Shown here: positions 9,130-16,593 of the stretch, in pieces
Numbering within the stretch: position 1 is the first letter of the stretch
How the letters are laid out: the number at the start of each line of letters is the position of its first letter
Source: Frankiales bacterium
Lineage (GTDB): Bacteria > Actinomycetota > Actinomycetes > S36-B12 > CAIYMF01
Direction: 5' to 3'
NCBI GenBank assembly: GCA_016125335.1
Contig: WGLY01000032.1
Span: 1-64,000 of the forward strand
DNA: 64,000 nt
Notes under the pieces: generated by a model
Told to the model about the DNA's origin: nothing
Databases searched by the model: none
The model's input: the letters and a program-made list of their open reading frames with translations, nothing else
Program-made: the position numbers and the translations under genes

Positions 9130-9514
9130 CGCGATCGAACACGGGCTGACGATGGCGACGTCGCGCCCAGTCGATCCGTCATCTCGTCCGCCGCGTGAAA
9201 CCCACCACCGATGGGCCTTGATGCCCGGGGAATGATGTCCGTCATCTCGTCCGCCGCCTAGCTCGGACCGAGATGGCTCCGAATGGCGGGCCGAATTCCG
9301 TCCGTCATTTCGTCCGCCGTCACCTTGGGGTCGCGTAGACCTCCGTCGCCGCCCTGTGGGTGACCGACCGGAGGGACGCAACTGTCCGCCTGCGTTCCGC
9401 GCGCCGCCTGTGATGGCCGGCGATTCCGGCCTTCCCTGTCCGGCGGCGCGGGTCGTCCACAGTTGCCCGGCAGAATGCCGGCTGATCCAGGGTGCGGGGA
9501 GTGATGGTCACGAG
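9130..9514. other. Non-coding region with 63-bp-phased repeats
   Basis: This 385-base gap between the TIR gene and a small ORF contains three direct repeats described separately. No convincing gene was found in it. Confidence 0.5.
9175..9319 (+). repeat. Three direct repeats with exact 63-bp period
   Basis: TCCGTCATCTCGTCCGCCG occurs at 9175-9193 and 9238-9256 and, with one change (CATTTCG), at 9301-9319. Starts are exactly 63 bp apart, about six helical turns, while the 44 bases between them differ. Element C has two related copies at the same period (57984 and 58047). The phasing suggests a protein-binding array on one face of the helix; origin, transfer or regulatory roles are all possible. 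Confidence 0.65.
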
Positions 9515-9742
9515 GTGGTTGGGGAGCAGGAAGTTCATCACTGCGCCGACAGGGACTGTCGCGTCGAGTCTGTCCGCACCTTGCGTTGGCAGATCGAAGA
9601 CCTCACCATCGCGCTGGCCGACGCCATGGCGTGTCCCGACGATCTCGTGGTTCTAGCGAGCGTGAGAGCGTTCCTGACCCTGCGAGACGTGCTGCAAGAG
9701 CTTGATGCTTCGCCGATCTCCAGGTGCCACGGAAAGCACTAG
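9515..9742 (+). CDS. Small conserved protein of the element left end
   Basis: A 75-residue frame from a GTG, nearly identical over about 65 residues to 58316-58537 in element C (shared CADxDC, VRTLRWQIEDLT, ALADAM and DVLQELDASPISRCHG). Conservation of the reading frame between two diverged copies supports real coding. It is rich in Leu and acidic residues, has two or three Cys (CAD.DC near the N-terminus) and no recognised domain. The start is not certain; the frame is open further upstream. Confidence 0.55.
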   Translation: MVGEQEVHHCADRDCRVESVRTLRWQIEDLTIALADAMACPDDLVVLASVRAFLTLRDVLQELDASPISRCHGKH

Positions 9743-10121
9743 GCATCGCGACGTGGCTGTCCGCGGCAGCCGATGGACCGGCCTGCGCTGGTTCTTCGCG
9801 GCGAGAGCGTCACCCGTGCTCCACGAGAACCGGTCACTCGCGCGACGTAGCCAGCGACAACGCGCGTTGTCATCCGTAGGAGCCAGACGAGTGGACCTTG
9901 GCGATCTTGATCGCCCCGTCGTGTGGATGAGAATGGGCGGGGTCACCTGGCGACGTCGTCAATACTCTGGTGCGAGCGCAGCCCGTAGATGAGTGCGATG
10001 CGGGGTTCTCGGGTCGTCGGATTGCTGCCGTCGAGCGCGTGGGTCTGTCTCCCGTCCAGAGTGCCCTCCAGGTGGCTTGGGCATCGGCGGGCGCCGGTGC
10101 CGGAGTCGAGGAGGGCGCACG
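9743..10121. other. Non-coding region between small ORF and IS110 transposase
   Basis: The first 150 bases belong to the module shared with element C and end in the 49-bp block at 9844-9892. After 9892 the sequence is unrelated to C. IS110-type elements lack obvious terminal inverted repeats, so the insertion boundary cannot be placed exactly, but the loss of similarity at 9892 is a candidate. Confidence 0.4.
9844..9892 (+). repeat. 49-bp conserved block with 16-bp palindrome
   Basis: Differs at one base from 58644-58692. It contains the perfect palindrome GACAACGCGCGTTGTC (9856-9871; ACAACGCGCGTTGT in the C copy) followed by CATCCGTAGGAGCCAGACGAGT. Similarity between elements A and C stops right after it. 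It could be a regulatory or recombination site. Confidence 0.55.
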
Positions 10122-11351
10122 ATGGATGTTCTGTTCGATCGAGTCGCTGGGCTCGATATCGGCAAGAAGATCGTGGTGGTGTGCGTGCGCACGCCGGGCG
10201 AGCGTGGTCGTCGTCGTTCGGAGGTCCGCACGTTCCGGACCATGACCCGCCACATCGACGTGCTCGGTGATTGGTTGATCGAGGAGGGTGTGCAGGTCGC
10301 GGCGATGGAGTCGACTGCCACGTATTGGAAGCCGGTGTTCTACGGGTTGGAGGACCGGCTCGAGTGCTGGTTGCTCAACGCCGCTCACATGAAGGCGGTC
10401 CCTGGGCGCAAGACCGATGTCCGGGACGCGGAGTGGATCGCCCAGCTGCTCGAGCACGGGCTGGTCAAGCCGTCGTTCGTGCCGCCCCCGTCGATCCGTC
10501 GGCTGCGCAACCTCACCCGCTACCGGGTGCAGCTGATGGCGGATCGGACTCGAGCCGCGGACCGGTTGGAGAAGGTGCTCGAGGACGCCTCGATCAAGCT
10601 CACCTCGGTCGCGTCGAACATCACCGGTGCCTCGTCGAGGGAGATGCTCGCGGCGTTGGTGTCCGGGGAGCGCGATGCGTCGATGATGGCCGATCTCGCG
10701 CACTCCACGCTGCGGCGCAAGATCCCCGACCTGACCGAGGCGTTGACCGGCCGGTTCGATGACCATCACGCGCTGCTGGTCGGGGCGATGCTGCGTCAGC
10801 TCGACCTTGCCGACGAGGCACTTGCCCGCCTTGACGCGCAGATCGTCGCGGAGATGGCGCCCTGGCAGCACCAGCTGGACCTGCTGCAGACCATCCCCGG
10901 CATCGGGAAGGTCGTCTCGCAGGTCATCATCGCCGAGACCGGCGCGGACATGGCCAGGTTCGGTTCGCCCGAGGCTCTCAGCGCATGGGCCGGGGTCGCG
11001 CCCGCAGTCCACGAGTCCGCCGGCAAGCGAACCCCTGCCGGGTCGCGGCAGGGCAACAAGTGGCTCACCTCGTCGCTGGTCGAGGCCTCGCACTCCGCGG
11101 CCAGGACCAAGGACACCTACCTGGCCGCCCAGTACGCCCGACTGGCATCGCGGCGAGGCGCCAAACGTGCAGCAGTCGCGGTCGCTCACTCCATGCTGGT
11201 GTCGGCCTACTGGATGCTGGTCCGTGACGAGCCCTACCAGGACCTCGGTCCCGACTGGCTGAACAAGCGAAACGACCAGGCGCACGCACGCCGCCTGGTC
11301 GCGCAGCTCGAACGCCTCGGCCACACGGTCGTTCTCGATCCCGTCGCCTGA
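10122..11351 (+). CDS. IS110-family transposase
   Basis: A 409-residue transposase with the two IS110 domains: an N-terminal DEDD/RuvC-like domain (DRVAGLDIGKK, MESTATYWKP, KTDVRDAEW) and the C-terminal transposase_20 domain (QTIPGIGKVVSQVIIAETG, then GNKWLTSSLVEASHSAAR). The ATG at 10122 follows GGAGTCGAGGAGGGC. It looks intact at full length. It lies immediately right of the module shared with element C, so insertion may have happened at that boundary. Members of this family move with help of an RNA encoded in their ends; such an RNA was not identified here. Confidence 0.9.
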   Translation: MDVLFDRVAGLDIGKKIVVVCVRTPGERGRRRSEVRTFRTMTRHIDVLGDWLIEEGVQVAAMESTATYWKPVFYGLEDRLECWLLNAAHMKAVPGRKTDVRDAEWIAQLLEHGLVKPSFVPPPSIRRLRNLTRYRVQLMADRTRAADRLEKVLEDASIKLTSVASNITGASSREMLAALVSGERDASMMADLAHSTLRRKIPDLTEALTGRFDDHHALLVGAMLRQLDLADEALARLDAQIVAEMAPWQHQLDLLQTIPGIGKVVSQVIIAETGADMARFGSPEALSAWAGVAPAVHESAGKRTPAGSRQGNKWLTSSLVEASHSAARTKDTYLAAQYARLASRRGAKRAAVAVAHSMLVSAYWMLVRDEPYQDLGPDWLNKRNDQAHARRLVAQLERLGHTVVLDPVA

Positions 11352-11626
11352 CCAAGGAACCGCGGAAACCGTTCCGGGGTGGCTCATCCGGGCTGCGCCC
11401 GGATGCTGTCGCGCCCTACTGCACGTCATTCTCGGGTCAGTACGAGCTGCGGTTGCCGTGGGAAGCGGATGCGGGCAGCTGGCTGCTAGTGCAAGACGGG
11501 GGCCGATGCTGCTTGTCGCCACGGGCGTGTACGAACCAGCTCGCGACGCGCCACGATCTGGCCGAGGCTCAGATTCGTGCTCGCTGGTGTCAGGGCATGT
11601 CGGAGCCCGCTCGGTGCCCCGCGGCG

Positions 11627-12139
11627 CTACTCGATACTCCTGGGCTGGACCACTTCAGGCCCGGTGAGGATGTCGTGCAAGCCGGCCAGGATGTTCTCGA
11701 GTGACAGGCCAGGGACGGCAGCGACGAGTGGGTACACGATGCCGTCCTCCTTGGCGACGTGAGTGTCGAACAGCACGCGCAAGGCCTCCCCGGCCGCGGC
11801 GGCTCGTACCGGGTGATAGGCGTAGCGCACCACCTCGACGAGCTCGGCGATGATCCGATGCTCGGCGATCATCGCTTCGATCAGCAGTCGGGTCCGACCA
11901 TCGGTCGCGGCCGCGGGGTATATCGAGCTCTCTTCGGCCTTCGCGTGGGGAAGCAACTGGGTGTCACAGAACTCGACCAGCCGACGTCGCGACTCTGACA
12001 CGTCCGCGGTTCCCGATTCGACAGCGACGAGGAGCTCCTCGACGCCATCGGCCAACACGTGAGACAAGGCCGCATGGTGGCGTCGCGCCGCTTGGACCAC
12101 CCGGTACTCGCTAGAGCCGTGATGCTCCCAGTGGGTCAT
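11627..12139 (-). CDS. Hemerythrin-like cation-binding protein
   Basis: A 170-residue four-helix protein. Conserved iron-ligand positions are visible: HHAAL, LPHAKAEESSIYP, MIAEHR and THVAKEDGIVYPL, with the HxxxE spacing of hemerythrin HHE domains. It closely resembles the first domain of the fusion protein at 29714. The ATG overlaps the stop of the upstream gene (ATGA), so it is the last gene of the leftward operon starting at narK. Hemerythrins beside nitrate reductase genes are usually read as O2 or NO/iron redox proteins; that role is inferred. Confidence 0.85.
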   Translation of the reverse strand: MTHWEHHGSSEYRVVQAARRHHAALSHVLADGVEELLVAVESGTADVSESRRRLVEFCDTQLLPHAKAEESSIYPAAATDGRTRLLIEAMIAEHRIIAELVEVVRYAYHPVRAAAAGEALRVLFDTHVAKEDGIVYPLVAAVPGLSLENILAGLHDILTGPEVVQPRSIE

Positions 12140-13377
12140 GACGGCGCCGGCTCGGTCTGGAGCGGTTCGCGTGCGCGCCTGAGCAGGACCGCTCGAACGA
12201 CCAGCGGAAGGAAGGCAGCCATCGCGCCGAGTGCAGCAAGTCCGAGAACCGTGCGGATGGTGGCCGACAGCGGGAGTGCTGCGGCGAGGACTCCCGTGTT
12301 GATCAGGACGAGCCGGGTTCGTGCCCCGGTGTCGAGGACTGCGATGGTGCGGCGGGCCGCCGCGGGACCCCCTCCGAGGACGACCGGGATGAGGTAGCTC
12401 AGGGCACCGAGGAGGACCTGTGCGCCGAAGCCGACGAGGAGCGGGACGGCGAGGCGATCGGCGACGTCTGCGGCCGCAGCCCAGGAGGGCGCGAACGCCA
12501 CAACCACGGTCAGGACCGCAAGGGTCACCACGAACCAGACAACACCGATGCACACCGACCACGTCGCGTAGGTGCTCGGACGGCGACGGAGCGTCTCCTC
12601 GACGAGCGGTCGCCCGGCGATGACGAGCCCGCCGAGGTAGCAGGTCAGGCCAAGAGCCGTCAGCACCTGGCTGCCGATGAGGGCAAGGGTCACGGAGGCC
12701 ACGATCGCCGTGATCAGCACAGGAAGCGCCCGCCGGCTGGCCCGCTCGGCGCCGTCGACGATCTGGGTGTGCAGCATCGTCGGCCACAGCGTGACGAGGG
12801 TCCCGAGAACGGTGAGGCCCATCCAGCCGAGGACGTTGAGGGCGACGTGCGCGAGAGCGACGCGAGCGTGCGCGTCGTCGTCGAGGTCGTGCAAGGCCAG
12901 GACGACACCGAGACAGATCCCGAGCAGGAGGAGCGTGCTGGCTACCACGTAGTAGCGGACCGTCGCCCCAAAGCGTGACGGCAGCGAGCGACGGATGCGG
13001 AGCAGCAGGACGAGGGCATGCCACCCGACCGCGACGATGACCAGGTCCGCGCCGACGACGACCAGGGCTACCGCATCGACAGTCATGCCGAGCACGACGG
13101 CAACGGCGCCGACGTTGAACGTCCCCAGCCGCACGGCTTCGACCAGGCGACGTCCTGCCCGGGGTTGACGCAGCAGCGCCTCGGTGAAGTATGTGCTCCA
13201 GACCAGGATCGCGTTGCTCACGGCTCCCAGGAGCAGGAGATGGACCGGGAGCCAGGGGTCGACCTAGGTGAGCATGCCGCGTAGCGCCACCACGACAGCG
13301 CAGAGCAGCCACGAGGCCCCGATGGCGCCGACGCCGATGTGCCAGGCCGACCTCGCCGACATCGTCCTCGCTGTCAC
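12136..13377 (-). pseudogene. Multi-span membrane protein interrupted by an amber codon
   Basis: Read from the GTG at 13377, which overlaps the TGA of the preceding gene (GTGA), the frame encodes a first membrane helix (GASWLLCAVVVAL), then TAG at 13264-13266 (codon 38), then continues without interruption for 376 codons (VDPWLPVHLLLLG, NAILVWSTYF and at least eight more hydrophobic helices). The downstream part alone (12136-13221, GTG start) would begin inside a helix. The protein resembles the polytopic domain found with copper oxidase/nitrite reductase proteins of actinobacteria, but no cupredoxin domain is present. Either a nonsense mutation, a sequence error or re-initiation explains it. 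Confidence 0.65.
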
Positions 13378-13574
13378 GGCTGCTCCGCCCGGAGCACGTG
13401 GGCCAGCACGGTGGGGTCATCCGAGCGCAGGTGCCCCATCACCTCGCCGCCGGAGCAGGTGAGCAGCTCAAGGACCACCCCGTCGCCGTCATGACTCACG
13501 AGCCGCCAGGTCCCACCGGAGTCCTCCCACCGCTGCAGGATCGCGAGGGACTCCTCGCCCGTCGCGCCGCTCAT
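13374..13574 (-). CDS. Small conserved protein in nitrate operon
   Basis: A 66-residue protein with a beta-strand-like pattern (TWRLVSHDGDGVVLELLTCSG) and one Cys. Its ATG overlaps the end of moeA and its TGA overlaps the GTG of the next gene, so it is tightly coupled within the leftward operon. No named domain is recognised. The compact start/stop overlaps on both sides are the main evidence that it is real. Confidence 0.65.
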   Translation of the reverse strand: MSGATGEESLAILQRWEDSGGTWRLVSHDGDGVVLELLTCSGGEVMGHLRSDDPTVLAHVLRAEQP

Positions 13575-14764
13575 GGAGGCAGCGGCAGCCAGCGCAGCAC
13601 CTGCCCCGCGGTGCTGCCTCCTGCAGGGACGACGAGATAGCCGTCGGCGACCGCGAGGCCGCGAAGCATTCCCGAGCCGTGGTGGGTCGTCGGCTCGACA
13701 CCGTCAGGCCCGAGCGCGGCGAGGACGAGGCGGGTCGCGTGCGGGGGCGCAGACACGTCGACCGGACTGATGGCGGCGCCCAGCACGGGCAGCGGTCGAC
13801 CCAGCAATGCGGCGACCAGTGGGCCACCGAGAGTGAGGAGCGCCGCGACGGCCGCCTGCGGGTTGCCGGGCAGGCCGACGAGCCAGCGCCGGCCGGGCAG
13901 CATCGCGAGCAGCATCGGGTGCCCCGGTCGCACGGCGACCGAGTCGACGATGAGGGAGCCCGATCGGGCCGCGATCGCGCGGTGCACGTGATCGGCCGGG
14001 CCGGCGGCTGTGCCACCGGTCGTGACCACGAGATCCACGTCGTCCGCAGAGTCGAGTGCCACGAGATGCGCGTCGAGCGTGTCCTGCACGCGCGTCACGC
14101 CGACGCAGTCGACGCCGAGCCGCTCGAGCCACGCCGGCACCTGGGGACCCAGAGCGTCCCGCACTCGCCCGTCGCCGGGAGTCCCGGCGTCGAGGAGCTC
14201 ATCGCCGAGCACGAGGACCCGTGCCGTCGGTCGACGTACGACGTCCACCGTGTCGGCACCCGCTGCGGCCGCGAGACCGAGGTGCGCCGGCCCGAGGACG
14301 GAGCCGGCGGCGATGAGCAGCGACCCCTCGGGCGCCTCCTCCCCGGCCGGTCGCAGGTGTCGACCTGCGACCGCTTCCGCGCGCAGGAGGCCGTCGACGA
14401 CGACGCCGTCCTCCCGGCGCACGACCGCGGTCGCGCCATCGGGAACCGCCGCGCCCGTTGCGATACCGACCGCGTCGCCGTCACAGAGCCGCGCTCCGTG
14501 AGCGAAGCCGGCGAGTACGGACCCGACGAGGACCCAGGGCCCCGAGCCGCAGACCGCCCAGCCGTCCATAGCCGAGGAGAGGAACGGCGGGAGGTCGGTG
14601 GCGGCACGGACGTCGCACGCGAGCGTCCTGCGGTGCGCCTGATGCAGCGCGACGGTCTCGCTGCCGAGCGGTGTTCCAGCCCCGTGTGCCGCGACGCGCG
14701 CCTCGTCCCACGAAGGCGAGACGAGGACGCCGTAGGGCGCGAGGTGGGCGAGGACGGCAGTCAT
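13571..14764 (-). CDS. moeA: Molybdopterin molybdotransferase MoeA
   Basis: A 397-residue MoeA homologue, the usual length. It shows the substrate motif SSAMDGWAV (about 63-71), the GATAVVRREDGV segment, and the central MPT-binding motif TTGGTAAGPADHV with the conserved GNPQAA (GLPGNPQAAVAAL) near 305. MoeA inserts molybdate into adenylylated molybdopterin in the cytosol. In this operon it should supply cofactor for NarG. Its end overlaps the start of the 66-residue gene by four bases, and its start lies just after the DUF2249 stop. It is the only molybdenum-cofactor gene in the window, so other steps must come from elsewhere in the genome. Confidence 0.92.
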   Translation of the reverse strand: MTAVLAHLAPYGVLVSPSWDEARVAAHGAGTPLGSETVALHQAHRRTLACDVRAATDLPPFLSSAMDGWAVCGSGPWVLVGSVLAGFAHGARLCDGDAVGIATGAAVPDGATAVVRREDGVVVDGLLRAEAVAGRHLRPAGEEAPEGSLLIAAGSVLGPAHLGLAAAAGADTVDVVRRPTARVLVLGDELLDAGTPGDGRVRDALGPQVPAWLERLGVDCVGVTRVQDTLDAHLVALDSADDVDLVVTTGGTAAGPADHVHRAIAARSGSLIVDSVAVRPGHPMLLAMLPGRRWLVGLPGNPQAAVAALLTLGGPLVAALLGRPLPVLGAAISPVDVSAPPHATRLVLAALGPDGVEPTTHHGSGMLRGLAVADGYLVVPAGGSTAGQVLRWLPLPP

Positions 14765-14765
14765 G

Positions 14766-15083
14766 TCACTGCTGACGGGTGAACTTCAGGAGCCACGTCT
14801 TCGGCCCGCGCTCGACGTAGCTGACGGCGAACTCGCCAGGGTGCAGTTCCTCGAGCTCGGCCAGCAGCGGGAGCGGCTCGTGCGGTGCGGCCAGCACGAT
14901 CGAGCCCGACACTGGGATCGCGCCGAGCGCGCCGTGCACAGCGGCGTGCCGCACGGCGGCCGGGATCGCGCGCACGTCCAGCACGGGCGTTGCTGCGTCA
15001 CCCTTCCCGCACGTGCAGGTGCCACCGGCGCAGCCGCCGGACGAGGTGGTGGAGTCGAGGCCGGAGTCGATGCGGATGTCCAT
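14766..15083 (-). CDS. DUF2249 domain protein
   Basis: A 105-residue protein. A Cys-rich N-terminal tail (CAGGTCTCGKG, four Cys within about 12 residues) precedes the DUF2249 fold (LDVRAIPAAVRHAAVHGAL, then the SIVLAAPHEPLPLL segment and the C-terminal strand GPKTWLLKFTR). The same domain is fused to hemerythrin at 29714. DUF2249 proteins are related to the sulfurtransferase-like TusA fold and often accompany denitrification and hemerythrin genes; function is not established. AAGGAC lies ahead of the ATG, and the gene ends one base before moeA begins. Confidence 0.85.
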   Translation of the reverse strand: MDIRIDSGLDSTTSSGGCAGGTCTCGKGDAATPVLDVRAIPAAVRHAAVHGALGAIPVSGSIVLAAPHEPLPLLAELEELHPGEFAVSYVERGPKTWLLKFTRQQ

Positions 15084-15154
15084 GGGGGTCCTTCTGGTTT
15101 GTGGCGCCGGGCCCCGGTGACGGAGGGGAGCGGGGACCCGGCGGGTCGGTGGGA

Positions 15155-16564
15155 TCAGGAGGGCTTGGGTGCGCCTGGTCGTGCGTAGCGGACCCAGGTG
15201 AGCACGATGCACGCCGCGGCGAACACGACGCCCAGGGTGAAGAACGCGGTGATGTTCGCGATGGCCAGGCCGACACCGAAGAAGAAGGGTCCGTAGGCCG
15301 CGATGGCGGACGTCCATCCGATGACGCCACCGGCCTGACGGCGCTCGAAGATCATCGGCATCTGCTTGAAGGTCGACGCGTTGCCAATCCCGGTGAAGAA
15401 GAAGATAGCGATGAAACCGACCAGGAACGCGTGGAACTCGCTGGTGAGCGCCGCTGCGCCCTGTGCCGGGTCGGGGTTCACGTGCAGCATGGTGAACAGC
15501 AGCGAGAGCAGGATCCCGATGCCGGAGATGAGGGTCCACCGCGCGCCGCCGTGCCTGTCGGTGAGCGGGGCGAACGCCACTCGGGTCGCTGCGCCGACGA
15601 GCGGGCCGAGGAAGGCGAACGAGAGCGCCAGAGGGACGGTGTACCCGGGGACCAGCACCGATGTGGAGCCGTCGGCGGCTGTCGCGACGATCGCGGTGTT
15701 GCCGGCGCCGTAGAGGTTCTTGATGAGGAGTCCGAACTGGGCGGAGAGCCCGGCGAAGGTGCCGAAGGTCATGATGTACAGGGCGGTCATGAACCAGGTG
15801 TCGATGTTGGTGAAGATGTCGAGCTGCTGGCGGAAGTTGGCGCACACCGGCACGCTCTTGAGCATGGTCCAGGCGAGCACCGCGGCCACGATCACGAACG
15901 GCACGTAGATGAAGGCGGCGTTCTGCTCCCAGACCGGGTGGTCGGTGTTGTTCGCGGGGTCGTGGAACTTCTGCGACGCACCGAGGACGCCGAGCAGTGA
16001 GAAGCCGATGATCCACGGCGTCACGAACTGGACGATGGAGACGCCGAAGTTGCCGATGCCGGCCTGCAGGCCAAGCGCGGTGCCCTGCTTACGCCGAGGG
16101 AAGAAGTACGACGTGCTCGGCATGAAGCCGGAGAACGCTCCACCGCCGATGCCGGACAGGAACGCCAGGATCAGGAACGTCGTGTAGCTGGTGGACGGGT
16201 TCTGCACAGCGATGCCCCACCCGATGAGCGGGATGAGCAGCAACGCGGTGGTCAGCGTGACGAGTTTGCGCGTCCCGATGACGGGCGGGAGCCACATCCA
16301 CACCAGGCGCAGCGTGCCGCCGGCGAGGCCGGGCATGGCGACGAGCCAGTACAGCTGGTTCTTGTCGAGCTTGAACCCGAGGTTGGTCAGGTTGGGGGCG
16401 ATCGCGCTGGCGAGGAACCACGTGCAGAACGCCAGGGTGAGCGCGAACGTGGAGATGGACAGGGTTCGCCAGGCGAGCGACGAGTTCCACGTCGCCTCGT
16501 CCTCGGGGTCCCAGTCGGACAGCCACTCGCTGCCCTTGCGGGCCTCAGGGGTGGTGACGGTCAT
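15155..16564 (-). CDS. narK: Nitrate/nitrite transporter, NarK family (second copy)
   Basis: A 469-residue major facilitator protein with about 12 hydrophobic segments. It has an extended Trp/Asp-rich N-terminus (WLSDWDPEDEATWNSS) and the nitrate-signature glycine-rich segments (GIGGGAFSGFMPS; GIGNFGVSIVQF; TGIGNASTFKQMP) typical of NarK/NarU nitrate-nitrite antiporters. It follows the first narK by 29 bases in the same direction. Paired NarK1/NarK2-type carriers beside nar operons are known in other nitrate respirers, where one favours nitrate-proton symport and the other nitrate/nitrite exchange; by the long N-terminus and sequence this is the NarK2-type antiporter, with moderate confidence. 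Confidence 0.9.
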   Translation of the reverse strand: MTVTTPEARKGSEWLSDWDPEDEATWNSSLAWRTLSISTFALTLAFCTWFLASAIAPNLTNLGFKLDKNQLYWLVAMPGLAGGTLRLVWMWLPPVIGTRKLVTLTTALLLIPLIGWGIAVQNPSTSYTTFLILAFLSGIGGGAFSGFMPSTSYFFPRRKQGTALGLQAGIGNFGVSIVQFVTPWIIGFSLLGVLGASQKFHDPANNTDHPVWEQNAAFIYVPFVIVAAVLAWTMLKSVPVCANFRQQLDIFTNIDTWFMTALYIMTFGTFAGLSAQFGLLIKNLYGAGNTAIVATAADGSTSVLVPGYTVPLALSFAFLGPLVGAATRVAFAPLTDRHGGARWTLISGIGILLSLLFTMLHVNPDPAQGAAALTSEFHAFLVGFIAIFFFTGIGNASTFKQMPMIFERRQAGGVIGWTSAIAAYGPFFFGVGLAIANITAFFTLGVVFAAACIVLTWVRYARPGAPKPS

Positions 16565-16593
16565 GTCGATCGCTCTCCTCGGTTCCGAACGGT

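Larger units (their letters stand above)
7843..9892 (+). repeat. Left-end module of element A, homologous to the left end of element C
   Basis: The sequence following DR1 matches that following DR3 (57172-58692) in patches: about 30 bases directly after the repeat, the stretch around 7990-8143, the 3' part of an XRE gene, the 63-bp-phased repeats, a small ORF and a 49-bp block ending at 9892. Relative to C, this copy has lost about 312 bp covering the start of the XRE gene and gained the TIR gene. Confidence 0.75.

Noticed and set aside
9175-9319. CRISPR array
   Set aside because: Only three 19-bp repeats with 44-base intervals, no cas genes, and the intervals are partly conserved in kind with element C.
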